This document shows, piece after piece, positions 12,001 through 32,940 of a DNA stretch of 64,000 nt. The position numbers and the translations under genes were made by a program. Below the pieces are notes generated by a model. The model saw nothing but the letters and a program-made list of their open reading frames with translations. It searched no databases and had not been told where the DNA came from. Numbering within the stretch: position 1 is the first letter of the stretch; each line of letters opens with the position of its first letter. Where the stretch lies: assembly GCA_964020155.1 (NCBI GenBank), contig OZ026566.1:3831014-3895013 (forward strand). The letters run 5' to 3'. The DNA comes from Chondrilla cf. caribensis (Eukaryota > Porifera > Demospongiae > Chondrillida > Chondrillidae).

Positions 12001-13526
12001 GCTTCCTGCAATGGTGAGTGTATGAGCACACACGGGCTGATTCAGCAATATGTATAGCCCTGCTTATATGCCAAAATAGGCTCTAACGTACAATGTCTTT
12101 TGTGTAAAGGTGATGTGGTTGACCTTGTAAACAACTGGTGAGAAAAGATACAAACATATGAATATTTAAGTACATAGGTAGGTGCAGACACACACACACA
12201 CACATACACACACACACACACAGTGTTGTGATGTATCTCACCTGCCCATTGGCTGATGGCAACGGTTGGGCTGATTGCGGAAGGCTTGGTAGTCTGTGCC
12301 AATTTTGTCACAAAACAGTCCTGTCAAATCCACCAAGTGCCTGTCCACCAACAACCAGTTCCTAGCATCCTGTACACATACAAGTATCACACATAGTCTT
12401 TCACACCACACCAAACCAGCCACATACAGACATGTTCCGGTACAGGTCACTGCTGTGATGAGATGCCTTCACTGCAGACAGGTGAGGTACAAGGAGATAT
12501 TTGGACTGGAGATTGGGACCATATCTGGCGGAAGCCAAATCGCCAATGTACTCAACCTTTATCTACAGAGCAACACAAGTAGAAAATAAACAAGGTGCAT
12601 CGTAGCATCAAGAGGACATTGATATGTAACAAGGCGGTACATAGCATAAAGGGGAAATTTGTATGTATATAGGTATCATAGGACTAAACACATTGCTAAT
12701 ATAGACCAATACAGGAAACTTGCTAGTCTTGGAAGCTCACTTACTGTAAGTTCCTCTGACTTCACAACTCTCTGGTTGGGTCCAACATGGAGTATTCCTC
12801 TGGTTCTCCACACCTCACTCCCATCTGTTCTCCCATAGTCGTACTCCTCGATTATGACATCTACTGAAAAGTCTTTCCTTGCTGGGTGCAGGTCAAACAC
12901 ACGATGGCTGCAGGAAACCAAGACATTACAACCAACAGGGATGAGGTGGGTCAATGTGTGCGTGTGTACATACATACCTCAGCCAGTGCTTCCTCAGACA
13001 GTGAGCAACGGACGTGGTATAGTGACAGCGTGAGGACGCTGCTCTCCAATAGGTGGTGCCAACAATGTGACATTCACAGCAAAATCCCTAATGCAGGTCA
13101 CAGTGCATGCATGCAGCACACATCCATGAGTCTCAACATGTACGTACATGAAGTACCTGATTCAACTGTAGCACACACTTGTGGCAAATACACATATATG
13201 TACGTTGATACTACATACATGTGGAGGAGTTGCACACACACCTGACTATCAAACAACTTTCCCCCAGTGTCATCATACTGGAACCCACAAGCTGCCTCCC
13301 ATGGCTCGGAATACCAGTCGTCCCGGCAGACTCCAAGCTGACCAATACTGGCCTCTTGAGGGTGATGATTGACTTCCTGCAACAACCACAAGGATGTACT
13401 TATGATACTGATGATTATAGCAACATAATTTGAAAGACAGTATAATATATGTTTGTCAACACTTGTGTGTGCTAGTTCATGCTTACATAAAGCAACTCTG
13501 CCATCCAGACAATATCACACACACAC

Positions 13527-13583
<57 letters not shown>

Positions 13584-13608
13584 ACACACACACACACACA
13601 CACACACA

Positions 13609-13647
<39 letters not shown>

Positions 13648-14165
13648 CAAACATACGCCCACTAAATGCAGTCTGTGCTGTATTATAACAGGAGATTTCT
13701 CAATGCGAATTCTGAATGGTTTCTTAACCCTCTGCCTCTGGTTGGTGGTGTAATTGGTAACCAGGGATATGTTCGCTTCCAAATACTGTGACTTACTCTG
13801 TAAATGATATAAAGACATCGATTAATACACGAGTGTTGAGTACACAAAATTAAATTATGGATAATTTTTTGCACCATCAAGGATGAATTATACATGAATA
13901 TGGAGATGTTGTTTTGTAAATATCATTGAATTAATACTATCCCTTAATATCATGCACATGTAGCTCAGCGTAAGGAGACCTCGTTTCCAGTTAAGGTGAG
14001 AGCAACCACCATCTTCTTTCCACATGCATTCCCTTCTTCGTTGAGAAGTTCGGCTTCGCCGTTGACATTGAAACATTCCTCTATTTTGCTGACAGCTACG
14101 AGACTTCCAAAGGACTGATGGTAAATTTGGTCGACAAAGATGAAAAGAAGAAAGAAAAGAAACAT
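9060..14165 (-). CDS. HAP2: HAP2/GCS1 gamete membrane fusogen
   Basis: About 15 exons, roughly 980 aa: 13981-14165 (signal peptide MFLFFLLFIFV, then SKIEECF and CGKKMVVAL), 13690-13797, 13242-13376, 12978-13087 (GFCCEC), 12745-12907, about 12466-12565, 12242-12369 (FCDKIG, YQAFRNQP), 11727-12005, 11331-11466, about 11150-11250 (CFCHGYCGC), 10345-10820, 9877-10272, 9512-9830, 9299-9390 and 9060-9230. HAP2 is a class II fusogen that merges gamete membranes; the SKIEECF...KKMVV start and the CDKIG...AFRNQP block are diagnostic. The ectodomain ends at a hydrophobic helix (LGAMIIGAIIIKILIILG), followed by further membrane-like segments and a Lys/Arg-rich tail. The exon 1 donor (GAG|gtctcc) is weak. 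The last three exons add about 200 aa that I do not recognise. Head to head with SPRTN. Confidence 0.88.
13518..13646 (-). repeat. (TG)n microsatellite in HAP2 intron
   Basis: Written (CA)n on the plus strand, hence TG in the HAP2 sense strand. It is interrupted by ACGT words. A shorter tract lies at 12190-12222 in another intron. Confidence 0.95.
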
Positions 14166-14300
14166 CTACTGTACAAGCAGGAAGACAGCAGCTACTGTAA
14201 GCTAGAAACTTGGTTACATACAGAAGTACGAATATTTCATTGGCGATCGCCCGCGACGCGCTACTCCAGCGGGAATTGTAGACTACGCCACGGTGATAAA
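14166..14300. promoter_or_regulatory. Bidirectional promoter HAP2 / SPRTN (135 bp)
   Basis: Only 135 bp separate the two start codons. The interval includes a GC-rich segment (GGCGATCGCCCGCGACGCG) around 14241-14260. A shared promoter is inferred from spacing. Confidence 0.5.
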
Positions 14301-16317
14301 ATGGCGTCTTCAGACGCTGATTATGATTATGCCCTAGCATTACAAATTCAGGACATGGACACCAATAAAAACAGATCTGAGGAGTCCTCAAACACAAAGA
14401 AGCTAAGTGCTCTGGAGAAGGTGACTGTTCCGAGTCCGAAAGGCCCGATTGGAATAGTGGATCCCTACTGGGAGTTGGCTGACCCCAACCCGAACGTTTA
14501 TGAGCTCTTTATGCAATTTGATAGTCTCTTCTTCGATTGTATATTGAACGACTGTGGAGTATCAGTAAAATGGAGTCCAAGAATGACATTGTATGTGTTG
14601 TTGTCCTCTATAAATGTCATGTGTATCCTTTTTCACCAATGCATGTACATGTATTGTCCAAATAATCAGTTTGATGTAACCATTGGTCTCTGTGTGTAGA
14701 TGTGCCGGTTTGTGTAAGTATGAAGGTAGAGGAGGGCTCTGTTCAGTTCATCTCAGTACACCGCTCCTGAAACTGCGGCCACGAAAAGACTTGATTGAAA
14801 CTTTACTGGTATGTCAATACATGATGTGCGGTATGTATCTATGAAGGAAATAAAGTCCTGAGGTTTATGTTTTCAAATATTGACCTCCATGTTGTGTTGA
14901 CTCCTCCCACAGCACGAAATGATCCACGCCTTCCTGTTTGTGACAGAAAACTATATGGTACGTTCATGCCACATGTACATTATAGTGTACATGTACATCA
15001 CATGTACAGTGTAACATGATGTGTACAAATTGCACATGTAGAGTGTAGCATGATCTGTACAAGTCACATGTATATGTATCGTAAGCTTTACAAGTCACAC
15101 AAGTATAGTGTAACATGACCTGTACAAGTTACACATGTACACTACTACTAGCTGTTTAGCAGTAATCTTTTGCTATCATCAGGACCATGATGGACACGGA
15201 CCTAAGTTTCAGTTCCACATGAACCGAATAAACAAAGCTAGCGGAACCAACATTACTGTGAGTCTATGGTGTGTGGTCTTTGGCACATTTCCACTGCATA
15301 CTTCTGTCACTGTATTCCAACTTTATCCTTTCCTGATGAATGTTCTTGTGTATGTAGATTTACCACACTTTCCACGATGAGGTTAAAGAGTACCGCCAAC
15401 ACTGGTGGAGATGTAAAGGTATTTGTCGGACAAAACCGCCATTTTTTGGTTACGTTAAGAGAGCAATGAATCGAGCTCCCGCCCCACATGACTCCTGGTG
15501 GGGTGAACACCAGCGCACCTGTGGTGGGGCATTCGAGAAGGTCAAAGAGCCCGAAAACTACAAAAAGAAACTTCCGTCACAGAAGGAATCTGTGAAGGGG
15601 GTGAAAGGGAAAGAGAAGAAGCCTACGAAGACTCCCAAAGACAGCAGTAGTGTTCAGACAGGAACACAGACCAAACCTTCTTCAAAAACTATAATTGTGA
15701 ATGGAGTTCTTCGCAAGGTAGCTAGTATAGCAGATGATGACACTAAGGAAGATGTGAAATTCCCTGGATCAGGAGTGAGACTGGGGTATGGTAGCCCACT
15801 CAAATCTCCTTCCAAACCCACTGCAAGTGTGAGCAGTAGTAACATCCCCAAGTCCCTCCATGACAACCACGAGTCTCCCCCCAGACCACTCTTCAATGAT
15901 AACACCTCAGCTGTATCGGGCATCAAGCCCACCAGCCCAGCCAGTGTTAAGAAGGCAGGATCAAAGCGCCCTCCCACAAGAGATATCAGAGATATGCTCA
16001 CTGGAATGTTGGAAAAAAAGCCAAAGCCTGTACCATCGTCTGGTTCGAGTTCATCATCTTCAACAAACTTCGAAGGACCTTGCAGTTCCAAAGACCTTCG
16101 AAATCCTATCTTGCTAGACCCACTTCATAGCAAGAGTGGAGCGTGCACTCCTACATCCAGTGGACCCTCTAGTGCATTGCTGTCAGAACCAAAAGCAATA
16201 GACGTTGTTGACTTGACCCTCACCAGTGACCTCATCAGCTGTCCAGTGTGCAGCCTCACACTGCAGGAATCTCTCATCAATGCTCATTTGGACGAGTGTT
16301 TAACGGAGCGGATCTGA
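14301..16317 (+). CDS. SPRTN: SPRTN (Spartan) DNA-protein crosslink metalloprotease
   Basis: Exons 14301-14590, 14700-14808, 14913-14957, 15183-15257 and 15358-16317 (TGA), all in phase, about 492 aa (human 489). SPRTN degrades proteins crosslinked to DNA during replication. The SprT domain starts at DPYWELADPNP; the HEMIH active site is in exon 3, with the third ligand in exon 4 (DHDGHGPKF). The zinc-binding subdomain continues through HWWRCKGIC and HQRTCGG. The tail has an SHP box for p97/VCP (FPGSGVRLG) and a C-terminal UBZ4 finger (CPVC...HLDEC). A PIP box is not obvious; RDIRDMLTGM is a poor match. All key catalytic residues are present. Confidence 0.95.
14965..15145. repeat. Minisatellite in SPRTN intron 3
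   Basis: Imperfect tandem units of roughly 40-50 bp built on GTGTAACATGATCTGTACAA and CACATGTACA words, filling most of the intron. Confidence 0.7.
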
Positions 16318-16728
16318 TTGGTTTGTAATGTGGCAAGCACAAACATGCCTATTGTCAACAACGTGACATGCTGATAAACATCATGTATGTGTGCTCTACA
16401 TGTATGGAGTGTGTGTGCATGTGTGTGTGACCTTCTCAAGCTGTTATGTGTACATTATTAATACTGTATAATATTAATTTTATCATTTTTATTCTTATTT
16501 CAATTTGATTTCAATTTTCAAATTTTTGAAGTTCAATTACTGCATGATATTTTAAATATTTAAATATACAACTTAACAGAAATAATTAATATTACATATA
16601 CTGTATTAGTAATGATTAAATTATATTACATAAAAATAAAATCACAATCATAGAAAATAAAATCATAGACACTCTAAACTACATAGTTTAGAGTGTCTAT
16701 GAAGAAAATTAATGATGCTTTCAATAGT
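16318..16728. other. Convergent SPRTN / BABAM2 intergenic, AT-rich
   Basis: AT-rich with several AATAAA-like words (for example near 16636 and 16659) suited to polyadenylation on either strand. A short inverted repeat (ATAGACACTCTAAACTA / TAGTTTAGAGTGTCTAT) at 16665-16700 can form a strong hairpin. Confidence 0.5.
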
Positions 16729-19995
<3,267 letters not shown>

Positions 19996-20079
19996 TTATT
20001 TATCCTAACCATACGCAATCGATGTATCATACAGAGAACATTGACTATTATTCACGTATAAATTGACAGTACTTCTGCT
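19996..20079. promoter_or_regulatory. Bidirectional promoter BABAM2 / NDUFAF7 (84 bp)
   Basis: The two start codons are 84 bp apart with no room for separate promoters. Shared control is inferred from spacing. Confidence 0.5.
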
Positions 20080-24520
<4,441 letters not shown>

Positions 24521-24899
24521 TCAAATCTACAATGCATGCATACTCATTCAATAATTATTGTTACATAAATATGATTGAGTTTAGATTTATAATTTGTAGT
24601 GGAAAAGTGACAAAATGATAATTCAAACACTAAATATTATATATATATATGATAAGTCAAGTGGAAGAATTTGATATATTATGCTCAATCGATATATTTA
24701 CGCAGTTCTGTATGGGTATTTGGATATTTCAGGAGTACGTCCCTGAATCTGCAGATGTTAATGAGAGAAGAAGTAATAAACTTTTACATCATTCTCAGTG
24801 AGCATAACACATTAGTAATGCCACTAATATATAATTGTATTGCACCTGTTACTTTAGGGCAAGAAACCAAGTATAAAGTCTGAAGGTACCATCAAAGTT
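24521..24899. other. Convergent NDUFAF7 / FEZ intergenic
   Basis: AT-rich, with a short (TA)n run near 24640-24650. No gene is seen. Confidence 0.5.
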
Positions 24900-25173
24900 T
24901 CAATAAGTAGGCCCAAATTCACTGGTAGGGTGAAATGCTAAACCTCGCATACCTTCAATATCCATATAGTCTGTGATGTATTCTCGTAGGAGAGCTGGAA
25001 CCACGTCCAGGTTGTTTAGGATTGCATTAACAACTAAGTGGAATGCAACATTTAGTCACGCATGCACACACAACACATGTACACAATACATGCACACAAC
25101 ACACACACAGACACACACACACAACACATGTACACAACACACACACACACACACACACACAACACATGTACAC

Positions 25174-25218
<45 letters not shown>

Positions 25219-27044
25219 ACGCAGAAAGAAAAGGACAGAACCCACTTCTTGTCAGTTTTTCAAGTGTTTCCAGATCCCAGGGTGTACCTGTACTCCTGGG
25301 AGTATATGGAATAACAGCATGGATATACTAGATGGAAGGTAACAATACAGAATTACATTACACACCGAACTAGATAGGCAAAAACATGGAAAGATGCAAT
25401 TCAGTCTAAAGAGGTGTCTACCTTTTGGGGTGACTTTTCTTCCGGTGCTCTTCTTGAAGAATGAGTGGCCCACTTCTTCAGTTCCTTGACAGACAGATTT
25501 CCCATCTTACCAGGAGAAGAACTCTCTTTATGCTGGACCAGCTGGTGCCCAGAGGCAATGAACTTGTTCCGAATACCTCTAGCAGCAATGAGTTTTTCCC
25601 TTTCTTCCAGTTCACTCACTAACGTTTCAGCCAAGCGACTGAATTTGGTTTGCATTTCTTCAACCATCAACTCCAACTCCACCTCATTCAGAACAGATAA
25701 TCCTACAGTATGACGAGGACACAAAACAAAGATGCATATGACAAACATGCTGTTATCCACAGTTGTATATGTACACAATATGCGTATACTGTAATATCCA
25801 TGTACAGTGAATTCTCATTCATCTCCAACTGCCTTATCTGTCAAGCCTATTAATCCAGCACAATTTCCCAGTACGAATATAGTATATAATTAATTATCGA
25901 ATCAATCCGCCGAATTGTTAATCCACGATATTTTTGTTAAACATATTGGGGTGGATTAATAAGAATTCACTGCATGTACATATTGGTGTAGAATTAGTCA
26001 CAACAAACACTACACACCTTCAGTTGCTCGGGCTATGTCCATCTCCACCTCAACTGGGCTTACCACATTGCTGCGCAAGTATCCTATCAAGGTGGCAGTC
26101 TCTGGGCTGAGACTACCGGTACTCAATTGCTTCAGGTTCAACAAAAAGGCACCTGAATCCTCTGTATTCCACTCAAAGTCCTCACTCGAGCTAACAGACA
26201 CTCTTCCAGGACTCTGACACCTGTGGCCTGTACCAGATGGCTCTGGACCGAGTCTCTTTGATGTTTCACTGCCTCCATTCATCCTCTTACAGATGTTCCC
26301 CATGGCTGTGTAGTAGCCTTCATTGATGCTAGGGTGAGACCACAGCTCAGGACGAGGATTGAACATATCAGCTGATACCTCGTTCCACAGTCTACAGTAA
26401 CGAATGATGAGAAATTTGTATACATGCTAATGAATGAACTTGATTGAGGAGACACTCGCACCACATCTGGATTCGAGTAGTATCATCAAGAATAAAAGGT
26501 AAATTTGAGTCAAAAACTATAGTCTTGTACATTGAAAACATCAGTAATGTAGAAATGAGGAAGTGACTCACTTTGATTCTGCTACTGATCTACTAAGGGA
26601 TTCAAAGACACAGTTTGCCTCCAATTCTTCTGTATGGTCTGAATCGTGTGAAGTGCCAAACATTTTAGAAGACAATTCCTTCCACTTGACTAGAATATCT
26701 GTACTCTTGGAATTCTCCTCCACTAGAGTGGGACCCTGCCAATCAAAATCTCCAAATTCATCAGACGACGTGCTTAACATGATATTTCGAGGAGTGTTGA
26801 CAACAGTGTCAGCTACAACAGTTTGCTGCTTTGTTGCCAGAGGGTCAGTGGAAACACCAGCCCAATCTGCACCACTTTCAACCTTAGCTTTATTTTCACT
26901 GAATGACCCACTGAAGTCAGCCCAATTGGAATGATCCTCGTGAACATCGGTAGACAACGAGTCACTAAATTCATGTATGTCTGAACAGGATAGTTTTCCT
27001 TCATTTTCGATATTTACTTGATAAATTTCCATATTTTTGTTCAA
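24900..27044 (-). CDS. FEZ: FEZ1/2 (UNC-76)-like fasciculation and elongation protein
   Basis: Five coding exons: 26572-27044, about 26019-26394, about 25428-25702, about 25263-25345 and 24900-25032. FEZ proteins are kinesin-1 cargo adaptors. The N-terminal half is acidic and disordered (DEFGDFDWQGP). The C-terminal half has the conserved coiled coil (ELELMVEEMQTKFSRLAETL), then AVIPYTPRSTG and the VPALLREYITDYM end, each with a clear counterpart in FEZ1. An acceptor lies 12 bp before the start ATG, and a 5' non-coding exon with donor gtgagt is likely near 27190-27225. Assignment rests on the C-terminal blocks. Confidence 0.75.
25062..25222 (-). repeat. (TG)n microsatellite cluster in FEZ intron
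   Basis: Several CA/ACACAACACATGT blocks on the plus strand; TG in the FEZ sense strand. Confidence 0.9.
25803..25976. mobile_element. MITE with terminal inverted repeats (about 174 bp)
   Basis: Left end ACAGTGAATTCTCATT and right end AATAAGAATTCACTGCA form an inverted repeat. The interior contains AATCCGCCGAATTGTTAATCC, the same vocabulary as the pogo-like fragments elsewhere in the window. It sits in a FEZ intron and has no coding capacity. Confidence 0.7.
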
Positions 27045-27348
27045 ATACTGAAGAAGACAGTGATAAATAAATCATGACTAAATCTATTATATATAAGGGA
27101 CGAATCCAGGCACATTGTACTTATAAAAACGTGGACAACTACTAAAATATTATATGAAAAATGTCTTCCTTCCATTACTAACTCACTTATTAACGCCAAA
27201 ATTCTCATTAATTCGGCACTCACAGGATTTTATATTCATAATCCTACGTTCTCCGTTTAGAACAGATACACGCCCACGTACGGGATTTCCCCAACACGCG
27301 AGACCCATTTATACATTACTTTAGCCTGTGTATGGTGTATTAATGTGA

Positions 27349-29320
<1,972 letters not shown>

Positions 29321-29601
29321 TGCGAGCGAGTGACTCCACTTGTACCATCAAACATACATACGTTATGTGCAAGTATCAAAAATTAACTATTCCATCATTG
29401 AAAATATACTTACACCTCGACATATTAGTCTGGAATAATACCCCTAACACAAATCTCCCTGGAATATAAAAATGTACACCTTCACATATACAATCCACAT
29501 GTATATATAACTACACAAAATCACTTGTGTATGTGTATGCATGTGAGCGATACAGACATTTCTGTTCACTGTGTACAACATGCAATATAGAGATTATGCC
29601 G

Positions 29602-30049
29602 CTATCTTTTTATCTTTTTCACATTTGGTTCCTTGTCATCTTCATCATTATCTTCATCATCATCCATTTCAACTGGTGACAGAAATAGACAAAATACAAT
29701 AAATTGTATAAAATTGATCGAGTACAAAATGTTACAACCAGCATATACAATTCATTTACAGGTGTGTAGTGGGATCACAAATTGATGATGATATAATACT
29801 GAAAAAAATATTCACTATACCATCATTGTCTGTTTTTCCAGCTGAAGACTGATCCGCTTTTTCTTTATCCACAATGACTGTCAATACTTCATTTACTTCC
29901 TTTTGTAATATTCTGAGTGTGGAGGACAGAGATTTCAAGTGCACATCCCCACTTTTGACCTCATACTCCTTGTTGAAAACGTCTCCTTTGCCTTTAATTG
30001 GTGTGACTTTGCAAGTCACCCTTACAGCAGCAGCCATATTGTGTGACAC
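29602..30049 (-). CDS. GON7: GON7-like small KEOPS-complex subunit
   Basis: Two exons: 29832-30049 (or start at 30037, MAAAVRV) and 29602-29672, joined GATG|gtatag...cag|TTGAAATGG. The product is about 95 aa. It starts VRVTCKV, has a helical middle (LSSTLRILQKEVNEVLTVIV), and ends in an acidic stretch (MDDDEDNDEDD) followed by basic KKIKR. This matches the overall layout of GON7/C14orf142, the disordered partner that stabilises LAGE3 in the tRNA t6A-making KEOPS complex. Sequence similarity is low, as is usual for GON7. Confidence 0.55.
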
Positions 30050-30077
30050 AAGGGTATCCCCCTCATCACGAGTTAAA

Positions 30078-30419
30078 ATGGCCGATTCTCACACTTTCCT
30101 TCTTGAAGTGTTTACTAAGTGGTTTGAATTGTGGTCTAAAGAGCAGCGCGCTTTGTTTTTAGACAAGCTTGTTTCATATGTATCACCTAATAAGCTATTT
30201 TCTTTAATGGAGAATTTGGGACAAGTACTCCCATCCCCCAATACCGTCTTGGTACAGAATTGTGATACTTTTGATGATCAGATCGTATGCGTACTAGCGT
30301 ATGTTAAAAGCTGGACAGCATGTACCTGTAATGACCTTATGTCACGTTTGGAGGAGGTAGACTACTCTCTTGTGTGCGAATTCTACGATAAAGTTGCACT
30401 AACTGTTCAAGAACCCTAG
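30078..30419 (+). CDS. C14orf119-like small protein
   Basis: Single exon, 113 aa, starting MADSHTFLLEVF. The segment WFELWSKEQRALFLDKLV followed by KLFSLMENL, and the end EVDYSLVCEFYDKVA, correspond to conserved blocks of human C14orf119 (DUF4508), whose function is unknown. It starts only 28-40 bp from the divergent GON7-like gene and is followed by CDC20 on the same strand. Confidence 0.65.
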   Translation: MADSHTFLLEVFTKWFELWSKEQRALFLDKLVSYVSPNKLFSLMENLGQVLPSPNTVLVQNCDTFDDQIVCVLAYVKSWTACTCNDLMSRLEEVDYSLVCEFYDKVALTVQEP

Positions 30420-30565
30420 GCGTTTTATTGTCATCGTTTGCGGTTTGGGTTTGGATCGTTCGACTCATTACCATGGTAACCTACTTCACTTCGAAGTGAA
30501 GAGTCTTTTCCTAACGATTTGAAACTTGGTTTTCAACGAGAAAGTCTTTGCTATTCAAATACGAA

Positions 30566-32466
30566 ATGGATGCTTCAAATGCTAACTCAAGTGCTTTCAA
30601 AACTCCTTCGCGACGACTGTGTCCAGGAACACGCTCCGTACAACGTTGTCGAAGCAGCTACAGTCGAACAACAACTCCGGACAGATTCATCCCAAGTAGA
30701 GCGGTGAACAACTTTGAGGTCTCTCAGCATATTTTATCTTCGGGATCAACTAAACGACGCGGGGAAGACTCCCCTGTTGCTGCCCTCAGTCCAGCCAAGG
30801 AAGAATCGGAGAAATTATACAAGGAAAGTTTGTCCGCTACTTTTGGAGTGGATATCAGTAATAAAGTCCTCGATTTCGGGGTGAAAAGATTTCAGAGTAC
30901 AGACAGTGAGTTTTTGCTTGTGAATCTAGTAAATGCTATTCGCTTCATTGCTATTGTTTTTTCCCTGTGAGGTTTGCTGTTCGAGAGTTTGACCTCCGCT
31001 CATTCCTCAAAGAAAACGCCTTCTTCTCTGAAGAGAAAGTTGTTCAGAACAGTTCCACAGACTGCCGATCGTGTATTGGATGCTCCAGGAATTGTGGATG
31101 ATTTTTGTGAGTACAAGACCCAGAGCCATGTTGCCCTCTATGATGTGAAGTATACGTGCATACATGCATATCCACCTTCATAGTCGTGGAGTGATTGTGT
31201 GTGTATGTCTTCTGCTGCAGATATTAGTACATTGGATTGGGGACACGGTAACAGTCTTGCTGTGGCTCTGGGGAATACTCTGTACATATGGAAGTCAGAC
31301 TCTGGATCCATCACAGAATTGTATCAAACTCCGTTCCCTGATGATTACATCACATCTGTCCAGTGGGATCCAAATGGGAATTACCTGGCTGTGGGAACCA
31401 GTGATTGTGAAGTACAGGTGTGTTTTGGTAATTCATTCAAGACTTTGTAACAGACTGTGAAATGGACCCTTTTTCTTTGTGCAGATTTGGAATGTAGACA
31501 AGGCCAAAATGGTCCGCTCATCGCAATCTCATGTAGCACGAGTCAGCAGTCTCTCCTGGAATGGTTCCATGCTAAGTAGTGGTTCCAGGTCTGGTGAGAT
31601 ACATCATTATGATGTTCGTGCGCGTGACATGCACGTGACCACTCTTCGCGGGCACAACCAGGAAGTGTGTGGACTGAAGTGGTCACCCAATGGTAGATAC
31701 CTTGCCAGTGGAAGCAATGACTGTATTGTCAACATCTGGGATTCATTCAGTGCTGATCCATGGTCAAAGCCTAAGCACACGTTCACTGAACACAGGGCAG
31801 CAGTGAAGGTATGTAACAAACCTTAAAATGTATGCATACAATGCACTAATGTTAGGGCTGTGGTGTGGTCATGTATTCTGCCATGTGTTCATTGTAATCT
31901 TTTCGTTTTCCCGTAACCAGTCCCTTGCATGGTGTCCATGGGAGACAGGCCTGCTTGCCACTGGTGGTGGCACTGCTGACAAGAATGTACACTTCTGGAA
32001 TGTGACATCTGGCCAGTGTATCAACACAATCAACACCACTTCACAGGTATGTGAGCAGGAATAGCTTGTGTTCATATAGTCTTCCAAGTGGCAGTTAGCA
32101 CTATATCTCTAATGCGATCAACCTTGTTATTAGTGTTGTGTTTCTTGATGTCTTCAGATCTCTGGTCTCCTCTGGAATGAAGAACACCGTGAGATCTTGG
32201 TTGCTCATGGTTATCCTAGTAACCAAATGGTCCTCTACCAATATCCATCTTTACGTCGAGTGGCAGAACTCAGAGGTCATGATGGTAGAATACTTCACAT
32301 TGCTGGCAATCCGGACAAGACGACAGTTGCCTCAGTTGGAGCAGATGAGACCCTCAGACTGTGGAAGTGCTTTATGCCTTCCAAGGATTCATCCACTCCT
32401 CACAGTGCAAAGAAACGGACACTCAACAGTGCACTGATGTCATCACCTTTTGCAATGTTTCGCTAA
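30566..32466 (+). CDS. CDC20: CDC20, APC/C activator
   Basis: Six exons: 30566-30904, about 30985-31107, 31221-31417, 31485-31808, 31921-32046 and 32158-32466, about 470 aa. CDC20 recruits substrates to the anaphase-promoting complex and is held by the spindle checkpoint. Marks are the C-box DRFIPSR, a KVLDFG segment where CDC20 has its Mad2-binding KILxL motif, DRVLDAPGIVDDF, and seven WD40 repeats (SGSRSGEIHHYDVR, LATGGGTADKNV, ADETLRLWKCF). The protein ends MFR where the family usually ends IR. FZR1 is the alternative, but CDC20 fits the WD40 wording better. The start of exon 2 is uncertain. Confidence 0.85.
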
Positions 32467-32940
32467 ATGCAGTCCATTTATTCTTCATTTCTTTTTACTT
32501 TTTCACGAACACCTGTCTTTGTAAATATGTACTATCTTTGTTTCCACTCACTATCACAAAGGGGTTTTCCCTAATCATCTTTTTTATTCTCCTGTTTTCA
32601 TCACCTCATCCACACCCAACACTCTCTGTTGGGTTTTCTACTCATTCTTACACATATGTATGATTATTATAGTCATAATACATTATCACTACATCACTAA
32701 CTACGTAACAACACGTAAGATTGTTTATTTGTATTGTTGTAATTGAATGTAATTAAATATATTATATTTAATTAATTGTTTGCTCAATCAATGCTGAATG
32801 TACAAATATTAACTACACTTCAACATCTAAAATGATACATAATATAACTTCAGAATGAATGATACAAACTGTATTACAAGATCAGATCCAATGTTGTAAT
32901 AATTGTACTGTACTTAAAATAAGGATTTATTGAAATTAGA
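32467..32940. other. Convergent CDC20 / gephyrin intergenic
   Basis: AT-rich 3' flanks with palindromic AATTAAATATATTATATTTAATT near 32750-32775. No gene is seen. Confidence 0.5.

Noticed and set aside
13888..14397. 169-codon minus-strand frame covering the HAP2 start
   Set aside because: Different frame from the HAP2 signal-peptide exon; the HAP2 frame has the family motifs.
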